A stretch of 64,000 bases of DNA from Streptomyces spinosus (GTDB lineage: Bacteria > Actinomycetota > Actinomycetes > Streptomycetales > Streptomycetaceae), in NCBI RefSeq assembly GCF_020400655.1, contig NZ_JAINRC010000012.1:248001-312000 (forward strand). Direction: 5' to 3'. A program made the translations under genes and the position numbers. This document shows positions 8,928 through 17,859 of this stretch, piece by piece. Every line of letters begins with the position of its first letter. Positions within the stretch are counted from its first letter, which is position 1. The notes under the pieces are model-generated. The model had not been told where the DNA came from. It was given only the letters and a program-made list of their open reading frames with translations, and searched no databases.

Positions 8928-9776
8928 TCACCGGGTGAGGGTGCAGGCGGCCAGCGAGCCCAGCCCCGTGGGCTTGGCGGAGGTGCGGCCGATGGCGATG
9001 GCGATGCGGTCGATGGCCGAGGCGCGCTTGTCCTTCAGCGGACCGAGGATCGCGTTGTCGACGAAGTTCGGTCCGCCCTGGCCGACGGTGTCGGCCAGCC
9101 GGGTGTTCGCCTCCTTGATCTGCGTCTGGAGGAGGGCGAGGTTCCGGTCGACCTCGGCGCGCGCGGAGGCGGGGATCGCGGGCAGTTTCGAGGCGACGTC
9201 CGGGCAGGTGATCGTCCCCGCCCCGGTGTTCCCGCCGGCCGCGCCGCCGCCCGCCGCCGTGCCGCCCCCGCCCGGCTGCCGGGTGCCGGGAGCGCTCGGG
9301 GCCGCGCCGGTGGACGCCCCGCCGCCGCCCGCGTTCAGGGTGCAGGGCGCCAGCGCGTCCAGCCCGGCGGGCTTGGCCGCCGTCCGTCCGATCGCCGTCG
9401 CGATGCGGTTGACGGTGGCCACGCGCTTGTCCTTCAGCGGACCGAGGATCGCGTTGTCGACGAAGTTCGGTCCGCCCTGGCCGACGGTGTCGGCCAGCCG
9501 GGTGTTCGCCTCCTTGATCTGCGTCTGGAGGAGGGCGAGGTTCCGGTCGACCTCGGCGCGCGCGGAGGCGGGGATCGCGGGCAGTTTCGAGGCGACGTCC
9601 GGGCAGGTGATCGTCCCGGGGCCCGCCAGGGTCCGGACACCGGCCGAGCCGTCGTTGCCCGCGGGGGTGCCGGCGAGGGCGGAGCCGGCGATCAGCGCGC
9701 CGGACAGCACCGCGGCGGCGGCGCCGCCGATGACCGCCACGCGACGCTTGTCGTTCTTCGGAAGAGCCCTGGACAT
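8928..9776 (-). CDS. Secreted protein made of two near-identical ~90-residue units
   Basis: 282 residues. An export signal (about 10-36, ending SALAG) is followed by two copies of one unit (about 55-147 and 188-280) joined by a Gly/Ala/Pro linker. Each unit starts TITCPDV and ends with PCTL or ACTL, so each has one cysteine near each end (C58/C145 and C191/C278) that could pair. The middle (RAEVDRNLALLQ, TRLADTVGQGGPNFVDN, LGPLKDKR) looks helical. The DNA repeat is exact over 196 bp. I do not recognise the domain and assign no function. The upstream region 9777-9948 is shared with the argG promoter. Confidence 0.8.
   Translation of the reverse strand: MSRALPKNDKRRVAVIGGAAAAVLSGALIAGSALAGTPAGNDGSAGVRTLAGPGTITCPDVASKLPAIPASARAEVDRNLALLQTQIKEANTRLADTVGQGGPNFVDNAILGPLKDKRVATVNRIATAIGRTAAKPAGLDALAPCTLNAGGGGASTGAAPSAPGTRQPGGGGTAAGGGAAGGNTGAGTITCPDVASKLPAIPASARAEVDRNLALLQTQIKEANTRLADTVGQGGPNFVDNAILGPLKDKRASAIDRIAIAIGRTSAKPTGLGSLAACTLTR
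9023..9617. repeat. Perfect 196-bp direct repeat inside the secreted duplicated-unit gene
   Basis: Positions 9023-9218 and 9422-9617 are identical at an offset of 399 bp (133 codons), with mismatches immediately outside. As for the FMN-protein gene, this indicates very recent duplication or conversion within a coding sequence. Confidence 0.95.
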
Positions 9777-9893
9777 GCGGATGCCTCACTCGGGTCGGGG
9801 AGTGTCGTCGTCGGACGAACGCGGCGCCTGCGTTCGGCGGGGAGTACGAGAAAGCGGTTGCCCGTGTTCAACCCCCAGGGAGATTGACGAATC

Positions 9894-9920
9894 ATGCAGA
9901 GTTCTGCATACTCATGCATG
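9894..9920. promoter_or_regulatory. Tandem ARG boxes upstream of argG
   Basis: Two overlapping palindromes built on ATGCA lie just before argG: ATGCAGA-GT-TCTGCAT at 9894-9909 and TGCAT-ACTC-ATGCA at 9905-9918. They resemble the Streptomyces ArgR (AhrC) site, whose consensus contains TTGCAT/ATGCAA halves. Repression by ArgR with arginine is the expected control. Confidence 0.75.
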
Positions 9921-9948
9921 TCAGCGAATGCACTGTGAGGAGAAACCC

Positions 9949-11142
9949 GTGACCGAGCGCGTCGTACTCGCCTACTCAGGCGGTCTGGACACCTCCGTCG
10001 CCATCGGCTGGATCGCCGAGGAGACGGGCGCCGAGGTCATCGCCGTTGCGGTCGACGTCGGCCAGGGCGGCGAGGACCTGGACGTCATCCGCAAGCGCGC
10101 CCTCGCGTGCGGCGCCGTCGAGGCCGAGGTCGCCGACGCCAAGGACGAGTTCGCCGACGAGTACTGCCTCCCGGCGATCAAGGCCAACGCCCTCTACATG
10201 GACCGCTACCCGCTGGTCTCCGCGCTGTCCCGGCCGACGATCGTCAAGCACCTCGTCGCCGCCGCCGAGAAGCACGGCGCCAGTACCGTCGCCCACGGCT
10301 GCACCGGCAAGGGCAACGACCAGGTCCGCTTCGAGGCCGGCATCGTCGCCCTCGCCCCCGGCCTCAAGTGCATCGCCCCGGTCCGTGACTACGCCATGAC
10401 CCGGGACAAGGCGATCGCCTTCTGCGAGGAGAAGCAGCTCCCGATCGCCACCACCAAGAAGTCCCCGTACTCCATCGACCAGAACGTCTTCGGGCGCGCG
10501 GTCGAGACGGGCTTCCTGGAGGACATCTGGAACGCCCCGATCGAGGACATCTACGAGTACACCTCCAACCCGGCCGTCCCGCGCGAGGCCGACGAGGTGG
10601 TCATCTCCTTCAAGGAAGGCGTCCCCGTCGCCATCGACGGCAAGCCCGTCACCGTCCTGCAGGCCATCCAGCAGCTCAACGAGCGCGCCGGCGCCCAGGG
10701 CATCGGCCGGATCGACATGGTCGAGGACCGCCTCGTCGGCATCAAGTCCCGCGAGGTGTACGAGGCTCCGGGCGCCATCGCCCTGATCACCGCCCACCAG
10801 GAGCTGGAGAACGTCACCGTCGAGCGCGAACTCGCCCGCTACAAGCGGCAGGTCGAGCAGCGCTGGGGCGAACTGGTCTACGACGGCCAGTGGTTCTCCC
10901 CGCTCAAGCGCGCCCTGGACGGCTTCATCAACGAGGCCAACCAGCACGTCACCGGCGACATCCGGATGACCCTGCACGGCGGCCGCGCCGTCGTCACCGG
11001 CCGGCGCTCGCAGGAGTCGCTGTACGACTTCAACCTCGCCACCTACGACACCGGTGACACCTTCGACCAGTCGGCGGCCAAGGGCTTCATCGACATCTAC
11101 AGCCTGTCGTCGAAGATCGCGGCCAAGCGGGACCTGGCGTAG
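9949..11142 (+). CDS. argG: Argininosuccinate synthase
   Basis: 397 residues from the GTG preceded by GTGAGGAGA. The enzyme joins citrulline and aspartate with ATP, the penultimate step of arginine synthesis. The N-terminal ATP pyrophosphatase loop AYSGGLDTS (about 8-16) is intact, as are GCTGKGNDQVRFE and the TTKKSPYSIDQN stretch. Length is that of the family. It is followed after 114 bp by argH, with a strong hairpin between them, and it is preceded by ARG boxes. The longer upstream frame crosses the secreted-protein gene on the other strand and is not credible. Confidence 0.97.
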   Translation: MTERVVLAYSGGLDTSVAIGWIAEETGAEVIAVAVDVGQGGEDLDVIRKRALACGAVEAEVADAKDEFADEYCLPAIKANALYMDRYPLVSALSRPTIVKHLVAAAEKHGASTVAHGCTGKGNDQVRFEAGIVALAPGLKCIAPVRDYAMTRDKAIAFCEEKQLPIATTKKSPYSIDQNVFGRAVETGFLEDIWNAPIEDIYEYTSNPAVPREADEVVISFKEGVPVAIDGKPVTVLQAIQQLNERAGAQGIGRIDMVEDRLVGIKSREVYEAPGAIALITAHQELENVTVERELARYKRQVEQRWGELVYDGQWFSPLKRALDGFINEANQHVTGDIRMTLHGGRAVVTGRRSQESLYDFNLATYDTGDTFDQSAAKGFIDIYSLSSKIAAKRDLA

Positions 11143-11192
11143 CCGCGACCGGTCACACGCACGGGTCCACCTCACACGCACCAGCCTGACGG

Positions 11193-11224
11193 CCGCCTCC
11201 TCGCCTGGAAAGGCGGGGAGGCGG
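11193..11224 (+). terminator. Strong stem-loop between argG and argH
   Basis: A 14-bp stem (one wobble pair) with a GGAA loop ends in G/C-rich sequence 18 bases before the argH ribosome site. It could terminate or attenuate argG transcripts, or stabilise the argG message. Confidence 0.65.
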
Positions 11225-11256
11225 TGGCACACCTAGAGCTTCGAGGAGCAACGCAA

Positions 11257-12690
11257 GTGAGCAGCAACAGCGGTGACGTACGGCTGTGGGGCGGCCGTTT
11301 CGCGGACGGTCCGGCCGAGGCCCTGGCGAAGCTGTCCGCGTCCGTCCACTTCGACTGGCGGCTCGCCCCCTACGACATCGCCGGCTCGCGTGCCCACGCG
11401 CGCGTCCTGCACACGGCGGGGCTTCTCACCGAGGACGAGCTCCGGCGCATGCTCGCCGGACTGGACCGACTGGAAGCCGACGTGGCGGCCGGCACCTTCG
11501 TCGGCACGATCGCCGACGAGGACGTGCACACCGCCCTGGAGCGCGGCCTCCTGGAGCGCCTCGGCCCCGACCTCGGCGGCAAGCTCCGCGCCGGCCGGTC
11601 CCGCAACGACCAGGTCGCCACCCTCTTCCGGATGTACCTGCGCGACCACGCCCGGATCATCGGCGGCCTGATCGCCGACCTCCAGGACGCCCTGATCGGC
11701 CTCGCCGAGGCCCACCCCGACGTGGCGATGCCCGGCCGCACCCACCTCCAGCACGCCCAGCCGGTGCTCTTCGCCCACCACGTCCTGGCCCACGTCCAGT
11801 CCCTCACCCGGGACGCCGAGCGGCTGCGCCAGTGGGACGAGCGGACAGCCGTGTCGCCGTACGGCTCCGGCGCCCTCGCCGGTTCCTCCCTCGGCCTGGA
11901 CCCGGAGGCGGTCGCGCGCGACCTCGGCTTCGAGCACGGCAGCGCCGCCAACTCCATCGACGGCACGGCCTCCCGGGACTTCGTCGCCGAGTTCGCCTTC
12001 ATCACCGCGATGATCGGCGTGAACCTCTCCCGGATCGCCGAGGAGATCATCATCTGGAACACGAAGGAGTTCTCCTTCGTCACGCTGCACGACGCGTTCT
12101 CCACGGGCTCGTCGATCATGCCGCAGAAGAAGAACCCGGACATCGCCGAGCTGGCCCGGGGCAAGTCCGGCCGTCTGATCGGCAACCTCACCGGGCTCCT
12201 CGCCACCCTCAAGGCACTGCCCCTCGCCTACAACCGCGACCTTCAGGAGGACAAGGAGCCGGTCTTCGACTCCTGCGACCAGCTGGAGGTGCTGCTCCCC
12301 GCCTTCACCGGCATGGTCGCCACCCTCACCGTTCACCGCGAGCGCATGGAGGAACTGGCCCCGGCCGGCTTCTCGCTCGCCACCGACATCGCGGAGTGGC
12401 TGGTCAAGCAGGGGGTGCCGTTCCGCGTCGCGCACGAGGTCGCGGGGGAGTGCGTCAAGGTCGCCGAGGCGGAGGGCAAGGAGCTGGACGACCTCACGGA
12501 CGAGCAGTTCGCGAAGATCTCCGCGCACCTCACCCCGGAGGTCCGCTCCGTCCTCAACGTCCCGGGCGCCCTCGCCTCCCGCAACGGGCGCGGCGGTACG
12601 GCCCCGAGCGCGGTCGCGGTCCAGCTGGCGGAGGTCAAGGCGGACGTCGCGGCCCAGCACCAGTGGGCGCAGGCCAAGCAGCAGAGCTGA
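11257..12690 (+). CDS. argH: Argininosuccinate lyase
   Basis: 477 residues from the GTG with GAGGAG nine bases upstream. It cleaves argininosuccinate to arginine and fumarate. The fumarase/aspartase-superfamily signature GSSIMPQKKNPD is complete, and RLWGGRFA at the N-terminus and AGRSRNDQVAT are characteristic of ArgH. A stem-loop overlaps the stop codon. The gene directly follows argG, giving the last two steps of arginine synthesis in order. Confidence 0.97.
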   Translation: MSSNSGDVRLWGGRFADGPAEALAKLSASVHFDWRLAPYDIAGSRAHARVLHTAGLLTEDELRRMLAGLDRLEADVAAGTFVGTIADEDVHTALERGLLERLGPDLGGKLRAGRSRNDQVATLFRMYLRDHARIIGGLIADLQDALIGLAEAHPDVAMPGRTHLQHAQPVLFAHHVLAHVQSLTRDAERLRQWDERTAVSPYGSGALAGSSLGLDPEAVARDLGFEHGSAANSIDGTASRDFVAEFAFITAMIGVNLSRIAEEIIIWNTKEFSFVTLHDAFSTGSSIMPQKKNPDIAELARGKSGRLIGNLTGLLATLKALPLAYNRDLQEDKEPVFDSCDQLEVLLPAFTGMVATLTVHRERMEELAPAGFSLATDIAEWLVKQGVPFRVAHEVAGECVKVAEAEGKELDDLTDEQFAKISAHLTPEVRSVLNVPGALASRNGRGGTAPSAVAVQLAEVKADVAAQHQWAQAKQQS

Positions 12691-12709
12691 GGGACGGTCC
12701 CCGTCCCTC
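12689..12709 (+). terminator. Terminator-like hairpin at the end of argH
   Basis: GAGGGACGG-TCC-CCGTCCCTC forms a perfect 9-bp stem with a 3-base loop that overlaps the argH stop codon. No U-tract follows, as is usual in Streptomyces. Confidence 0.7.
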
Positions 12710-12781
12710 CACCGCGATCACCGGGGCATCGCGGGTTACGTTGGTCGCGAGCCTCACCGAGCCGACCGAACGGAGCCCGCG

Positions 12782-13753
12782 ATGCCCTTCGCGCGACTGG
12801 CCACAGCGACGACCCCCACCTGCCACATCGGACTCGGCCTGGCCGCGGTGGGCCGCCCCGGCTACATCAACCTCGGCCGTGAGGAGGACCTCGGGGACGA
12901 CCGCAGCGTCGAGGCACTGCGCACCCGGACCCACGAACTCCTCGACGCCGCCTACGCCCAGGGCGTCCGCTACGTCGACGCCGCCCGCTCCTACGGCCGC
13001 TCCGAGGAGTTCCTCGCCGACTGGCTGCACGCCCACCCCGAGGCCGGCGACGTGGTCGTCGGCAGCAAGTGGGGCTACACCTACACCGCCGGCTGGTCCA
13101 CCGACGCCGAGCGGCACGAGGTCAAGGACCACGGCCTCGCCACCTACGAACGGCAGCGCGCCGAGACCGACGCCCTGCTCGGCGACCGGCTCGACCTCTA
13201 CCAGATCCACTCGGTGACCCCGGACAGCCCGGCCCTCACCGACAAGGACCTGCACGCCAGGCTGGCGGAAGCCGCCGCCCAGGGGCTCACCGTCGGCTTC
13301 TCCACCAGCGGCCCGGCCCAGGCCGATGCCATCCGCGCCGCCCTCGCGGTCACGGTCGACGGCGAACCCCTCTTCCGTACCGTGCAGTCGACGTACAACG
13401 CGCTGGAGACGTCGGCCGGCCCCGCCCTCGCCGAGGCGCACGACGCCGGGCTCACCGTGATCGTCAAGGAGGGCATGGCGAACGGCCGGCTGGCCGAGCC
13501 GCACGCCCCGGACGCGCTCAAGGCCGTGGCCGCCGAGACCGGCATGGGCAGTGACGCGGTCGCCCTGGCCTGGATCCTGCGCCGGCCCTGGGCCGGCGTC
13601 GTGCTCTCCGGTGCCGCGACCGTCCCGCAGCTCGTCTCCAACCTGCACGCCCCCGCCGTCGACCTCGAGGAGGACCAGCTGGCCCGCCTCGACACGCTGG
13701 CGGAGGACCCCCGCGCCTACTGGGAGCGGCGCGGACAGCTGCCCTGGCACTGA
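12782..13753 (+). CDS. Aldo/keto reductase
   Basis: 323 residues, a TIM-barrel NADPH-dependent oxidoreductase by motif. Catalytic residues can be placed at D66 and Y71 (VDAARSYGRSEEF), K96 (GSKWGY) and the histidine of YQIHSV near 143. The C-terminal cofactor-binding region (SGAATVPQLVSNL) is present. The ATG follows a short gap after the argH terminator, so it is probably a separate unit. Substrate unknown. Confidence 0.88.
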   Translation: MPFARLATATTPTCHIGLGLAAVGRPGYINLGREEDLGDDRSVEALRTRTHELLDAAYAQGVRYVDAARSYGRSEEFLADWLHAHPEAGDVVVGSKWGYTYTAGWSTDAERHEVKDHGLATYERQRAETDALLGDRLDLYQIHSVTPDSPALTDKDLHARLAEAAAQGLTVGFSTSGPAQADAIRAALAVTVDGEPLFRTVQSTYNALETSAGPALAEAHDAGLTVIVKEGMANGRLAEPHAPDALKAVAAETGMGSDAVALAWILRRPWAGVVLSGAATVPQLVSNLHAPAVDLEEDQLARLDTLAEDPRAYWERRGQLPWH

Positions 13754-13801
13754 CGAGCACCCGCCCCGACCACCCTGCGTGAGGCGGCCGTGCCCAGTCT
13801 A

Positions 13802-13815
13802 AGACATTGATGTCT
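13802..13815. promoter_or_regulatory. Candidate TetR operator
   Basis: AGACAT-TG-ATGTCT is a perfect inverted repeat centred about 28 bases before the regulator start codon. A related half, TGTCTCATG, overlaps that start. This position suits autorepression of the regulator-transporter operon. Confidence 0.55.
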
Positions 13816-13836
13816 CGCATGAGCTACCCTTGTCTC

Positions 13837-14388
13837 ATGGCTCTCGACCGTGACCACGTGCTGCGCAGCGCCGCCGCCCTGCTGACCCGCAGATCCACCG
13901 CGACCATGGACGAGGTCGCCAAGGCCGCCGGGATCAGCCGGGCCACGCTGCACCGCCACTTCGCCGGCCGGGACGCGCTGGTCCGGGCCCTGGAGCAGCT
14001 CGGCATCGCGGAGTGCGAGGGGGCGCTTAACCGGGCCCGGCCGGAGGAGGGGTCCGCCGCCGAGGCCGTGCGCAGACTGGTCCGCGAGATCCAGCCGGCC
14101 GCCGGACTGCTCGCGTTCCTGTACGGCGAGAACCAGCTGTGGGAGGGCGACCGGCAGAACGAGGGCTGGCAGCGCCTGGACGCCCGGATCGGCGCCCTCT
14201 TCCAGCGCGGACAGCGCGACGGCGAGTTCCGCATCGACCTCAGCCCGGTCTGGCTCACCGAGGCGCTGTACGGGCTGATCGCCTCCTGCGCCTGGGCCAC
14301 CCTGGACGGCCGCGTGGCCTCCCGGGACTTCCCGACCATGATCGCCGAGCTGTTGCTCGGCGGCGCCGTGCGAAGAGAGGAATCATGA
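13837..14388 (+). CDS. TetR-family transcriptional regulator
   Basis: 183 residues from the ATG of MALDRDHVL. An N-terminal helix-turn-helix (about 18-50) is seen in ATMDEVAKAAGISRATLHRHF. The remainder is a helical ligand-binding domain with no assignable ligand. The stop overlaps the start of the MFS exporter gene (ATGA), so it most probably represses its own operon and is released by a substrate of the exporter. A short palindrome upstream is a likely operator. Confidence 0.9.
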   Translation: MALDRDHVLRSAAALLTRRSTATMDEVAKAAGISRATLHRHFAGRDALVRALEQLGIAECEGALNRARPEEGSAAEAVRRLVREIQPAAGLLAFLYGENQLWEGDRQNEGWQRLDARIGALFQRGQRDGEFRIDLSPVWLTEALYGLIASCAWATLDGRVASRDFPTMIAELLLGGAVRREES

Positions 14389-15908
14389 CCAGCACGGTGC
14401 GGCCGGCTCGGACGACCGGGGCGGTGAAGCGCCCGGGCCGCTGGGTCGCGCTCTCCGTCCTGGTCCTGGCCGTGCTGCTGGTGGCCGTCGACGCCACCGT
14501 CCTCGGCCTGGCGACCCCCTACATCAGCGAGGACCTGAACCCCTCCGGCACCCAGCTGCTGTGGATCGGTGACGTCTACTCCTTCGTCATCGCCGGTCTG
14601 CTGGTCTCCATGGGCAGCCTCGGTGACCGCGTCGGCCGCAAGCGGATCCTGCTGGGCGGGGCCACGGCGTTCGGCGCGCTGTCCGTACTCAACGCCTACG
14701 CGACGACGCCTGAACTGATGATCCTGGCCCGGGCGCTGCTCGGCGTCGCCGGCGCGACCCTGATGCCCGCCACCCTGGCCCTGATCCGCAACATCTTCCA
14801 CGACCCGCGCGAGCGCAGCCTCGCCGTCGGCGTCTGGGGCGCCACCGCCTCCGCCGGTACGGCCGTCGGCCCGATCGCCGGCGGGTTCCTCCTGGAGCAC
14901 TTCTGGTGGGGCTCGGTCTTCCTGATCAACCTGCCGGTGATGGCGGTCCTGGTCCTGGTCGGCATCCGTACCCTGCCCGAGTCGCGCAACCCGCACCCCG
15001 GCCCCTGGGACCTGGGCAGCGTCCTGCTCTCGCTGGCCGGCATGATTGGCCTGGTCTACGCGGTCAAGGAGGCTGCCACCCACGGTGCGACCCCGACGGG
15101 CCTCGGCGCCGGTCTGCTGGGCGCGGCGGCCCTGTACGGCTTCGTCCACCGCCAGCTGACCATGCCGGTCCCGCTGCTGGATATGCGGCTGTTCCGGCGC
15201 CGTGGCTTCAGCGGGGCGGTCCTCGCCGACCTGCTGACCGTCCTCGGCATGTCGGGCCTGGTGTTCTTCCTCTCCCAGTACCTGCAACTCGTCCAGGGCC
15301 GTCGTCCGTTCGAGGCGGGTCTGGCCGAACTGCCCGCCGCGGTGGGCGCGGTGGCGGCCGGCCTGGTCGCGGGCCGCGCCGCCCGGCGCTTCTCGGTCCG
15401 CTCGGTGGTCTGCGGCGGCCTGGCCGCGGTCGGTGCCGCCCTGGCCGCGCTGACGACGCTCGGCGAGTCCACCGGCTACCCGGTCCTCGGGACCGCCCTG
15501 CTGGTCGTGGGCGTCGGCGCGGGCTTCTCCTTCACGGTGACCGCCGACGTCATCCTCTCCAGCGTCCCCAAGGACCAGGCGGGTGCGGCCTCGGCGGTGT
15601 CCGAGACGGCGTACGAACTGGGCGCCGCCCTGGGCATCGCCCTGCTGGGCTCCATCGTGACCGGCGTCTACCGCGGCTTCGCGGGCCCGTCCGGCACCCC
15701 GGACGGCGCCCACGAGTCGCTGGGCGCGGCGGTGGAGGCGGCGGCGCACCTGTCCCCGCACCGGGCTCAGGCCCTTCTGGACGCGGCCCGGGACAGCTTC
15801 CTCCACGGCCTGCACCTGGCCTGCGGGGCAGGGGCGGCGGTCCTCCTGACGGCGTCGGCGGCGGCGTGGTTCCTGCTGAGGGACCAGGCGCTGGAGGGCG
15901 CCGGGTGA
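14385..15908 (+). CDS. MFS drug/proton antiporter, 14-helix DHA2 (EmrB/QacA) type
   Basis: 507 residues with many membrane segments across the whole length; the pattern fits 14 helices. The family signatures are visible: DATVLGLATPYI in helix 1, LGDRVGRKRILLGG in the loop between helices 2 and 3, and GVWGATASAGTAVGPIAGG as motif C. Expected role is export of small toxic molecules from the cytoplasm. It is translationally coupled to the TetR regulator. A hydrophilic loop is predicted between the last two helices (GPSGTPDGAHE). Substrate unknown. Confidence 0.9.
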   Translation: MTSTVRPARTTGAVKRPGRWVALSVLVLAVLLVAVDATVLGLATPYISEDLNPSGTQLLWIGDVYSFVIAGLLVSMGSLGDRVGRKRILLGGATAFGALSVLNAYATTPELMILARALLGVAGATLMPATLALIRNIFHDPRERSLAVGVWGATASAGTAVGPIAGGFLLEHFWWGSVFLINLPVMAVLVLVGIRTLPESRNPHPGPWDLGSVLLSLAGMIGLVYAVKEAATHGATPTGLGAGLLGAAALYGFVHRQLTMPVPLLDMRLFRRRGFSGAVLADLLTVLGMSGLVFFLSQYLQLVQGRRPFEAGLAELPAAVGAVAAGLVAGRAARRFSVRSVVCGGLAAVGAALAALTTLGESTGYPVLGTALLVVGVGAGFSFTVTADVILSSVPKDQAGAASAVSETAYELGAALGIALLGSIVTGVYRGFAGPSGTPDGAHESLGAAVEAAAHLSPHRAQALLDAARDSFLHGLHLACGAGAAVLLTASAAAWFLLRDQALEGAG

Positions 15909-15989
15909 TCCGGCCGGACCACGGGCGCGGGCGACCGCGCCACGAGCCGGCACGCGACCGCGCCCGGACCACGGCCGGGCCACCCGGAC

Positions 15990-17636
15990 TCAGCGCTTGT
16001 ACCCCAGCACCGTCATCATGCCGCTCTCCGAGTGGTACTGGTTGTGGCAGTGCAGCATCCACAGCCCCGGATTGTCGGCGTCGAAGTCGAGCACCAGCTT
16101 GCGGTGCGGCAGCACCAGCGCGGTGTCCTTGCGCGCCCCGGCGGAATCCAGCCCGGTGATCGAGAACGTGTGCCCGTGCAGGTGCATCGGGTGCCACATG
16201 TCCGTGGCGTTGATGAGGGTGAGCCGTACCCGCTCACCGGCGCGCACGGGGTGGCGCTGCTGCGGGGAGTAGGGCTTGTGGTCGAACCCCCAGTCGAACT
16301 TCTGCATGGTGCCGGTGATCCTGATGCGGATCTCCCGGTCGGGGTCCCGGTCGTCGAGCGCCACCGAGTCGGCGGGCAGGAGTCGGCGCGCGGGGACGGT
16401 GTTGCCGTCGAGTTCGTTCGGGTGGACGTCGGCCGGGGGGTTCCCGCCGCCCTTGCCGGTGCGCAGCACGGCGACGGCCCTGCCCTTCTTGCCCTCGGGC
16501 AGCGCGACCAGGGGGAACATCCCGTCCTTGGCGGTGATCAGCACGTCGTACCGCTCCGCCATGCCGACGAGGAGGGCGTCGGTCCCCCGGTGCTGCACGG
16601 GGTAGCCGTCGGTGTGGGTGACGGTCATCGCGTGGCCGCCCAGCGCGACCCGGAAGGCGGTCTCGGAACCGGCGTTGATGATGCGCAGCCGCACCCGGTC
16701 GCCGGGACGGCAGCGGAACACCGACGGATTGTCCGGCAGGCGCCCGTTCACCAGGTAGTACGGGTAGGCGACGCTGCCGCCCTCACCGTGCAGCATGCGG
16801 CTGTGGGAGCCGTGCAGCACCCGGTTGGGGCCCGTGGACCTCGCCGCCGACTTCCCGGACCCCGACCGGTGAGCGTCCGGCCCGTGGGCGCTCGGGCCGC
16901 CGTGGCCGGGCCCCATGGCCATACCGCCCATGTCCATGGCGCCGCCGGGCTTGAGCTGGCTCAGGACGCCCTCGGGCGTGGAGCCCTGCACGCCGTCGAG
17001 CCAGTCGTCCAGGACCACGACCCACTCCTTGTCGTAGGAGAGGGGCTCCTTGGGGTCGTCGATGATGAGCGGCGCGTACAGGGCGCGGTCGGGCTGCATC
17101 CCCACGTGGGAGTGGAGCAGGTAGGTGCCCGGGTGCTTGACGACGAAGCGGTAGCGGAAGTCGGTCCCGGGGTGGATGGCCCGCTGGGTCAGGTCCGGCA
17201 CGCCGTCCATGTCGCAGCGCAGCCGCACCCCGTGGGAGTGCAGCGTGGTCGTGGCCGGCAGCCGGTTGGTGAGCGTCAGGTCGAGCATGTCGCCGGCCGT
17301 GACCCGCACCAGCGGGCCGGGTACCTCCTCGTTGTACGCCCATGTGCGGACCGAACGCCCGCCCAGGTCCAGCTTGGCCTCGGCGGCGGTGAAGCTGAAG
17401 GTGCGTTCGCGGCCGGACCCGCGCTTGCGCTCGGCGGCCAGGACCTCCGGATCCGAAGGGTTGACGTACCCCCGGGGTCCGGCTGGGACGAACTTCTCCC
17501 CGCCGTTGTGCTGGGGGCCGGAACTGGGCTCGGAACCGAAGCTGGTGCAGGCTGCCAGGAATCCCGCGCCGGCGACGGCGACCGGGGTACGGAGCAGAGT
17601 ACGCCGAGAAGGTTTGGACATGTCTGAATCAGACAT
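15990..17636 (-). CDS. Exported multicopper oxidase
   Basis: Up to 548 residues. The N-terminus carries twin arginines (SRRTLLR), a hydrophobic stretch and LAAC, so it is a Tat-type signal that may also be a lipobox. Four copper-ligand clusters are present: LHSHG, LLHSHVGM, HPMHLHGH and HCHNQYHSESGM, the last with the type-1 His-Cys-His. A Met/Gly/His-rich insert (MDMGGMAMGPGHGG) near the middle resembles copper-binding loops of cuprous oxidases such as CueO. Phenol or laccase-type oxidation or copper detoxification are the expected roles. Two start codons (17636 and 17621) both fall inside a 21-bp palindrome, and neither has a ribosome site, so a leaderless message is likely. A TATGAC seven bases before 17636 fits that. 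Confidence 0.9.
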   Translation of the reverse strand: MSDSDMSKPSRRTLLRTPVAVAGAGFLAACTSFGSEPSSGPQHNGGEKFVPAGPRGYVNPSDPEVLAAERKRGSGRERTFSFTAAEAKLDLGGRSVRTWAYNEEVPGPLVRVTAGDMLDLTLTNRLPATTTLHSHGVRLRCDMDGVPDLTQRAIHPGTDFRYRFVVKHPGTYLLHSHVGMQPDRALYAPLIIDDPKEPLSYDKEWVVVLDDWLDGVQGSTPEGVLSQLKPGGAMDMGGMAMGPGHGGPSAHGPDAHRSGSGKSAARSTGPNRVLHGSHSRMLHGEGGSVAYPYYLVNGRLPDNPSVFRCRPGDRVRLRIINAGSETAFRVALGGHAMTVTHTDGYPVQHRGTDALLVGMAERYDVLITAKDGMFPLVALPEGKKGRAVAVLRTGKGGGNPPADVHPNELDGNTVPARRLLPADSVALDDRDPDREIRIRITGTMQKFDWGFDHKPYSPQQRHPVRAGERVRLTLINATDMWHPMHLHGHTFSITGLDSAGARKDTALVLPHRKLVLDFDADNPGLWMLHCHNQYHSESGMMTVLGYKR

Positions 17637-17638
17637 GT
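17618..17638. promoter_or_regulatory. 21-bp perfect palindrome covering the multicopper oxidase start
   Basis: ACATGTCTGA-A-TCAGACATGT is perfectly symmetric and spans both candidate start codons. A second inverted repeat, GGCCGT-CTGAT-ACGGCC, lies at 17652-17668 over the presumed promoter. Both share the TCTGA core, consistent with operators for one regulator that blocks transcription of the oxidase. Confidence 0.65.
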
Positions 17639-17859
17639 TGTGTGGTCATATGGCCGTCTGATACGGCCGAATGCCCGATGTGTCGGCGGCAGATTCCACC
17701 GGCAGGCGGACGGCAGCCGGTCCAACACCGGTCCGCCGAGGCGTCCGGGGACCGTCTGACGGACCTTCGGGAGCCCCGCGCGGCCGGCCTCGGCGGCACC
17801 GCCCCCGCGGCCGGCCCGCCGCCCGGCCGGCCGCCCTCGCCCGATTCGGACGAAAGACC

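Noticed and set aside
12782..16000. Secondary-metabolite cluster around the TetR-MFS pair
   Set aside because: No synthase, NRPS, terpene or RiPP genes are present; an isolated exporter and reductase are ordinary core genes.
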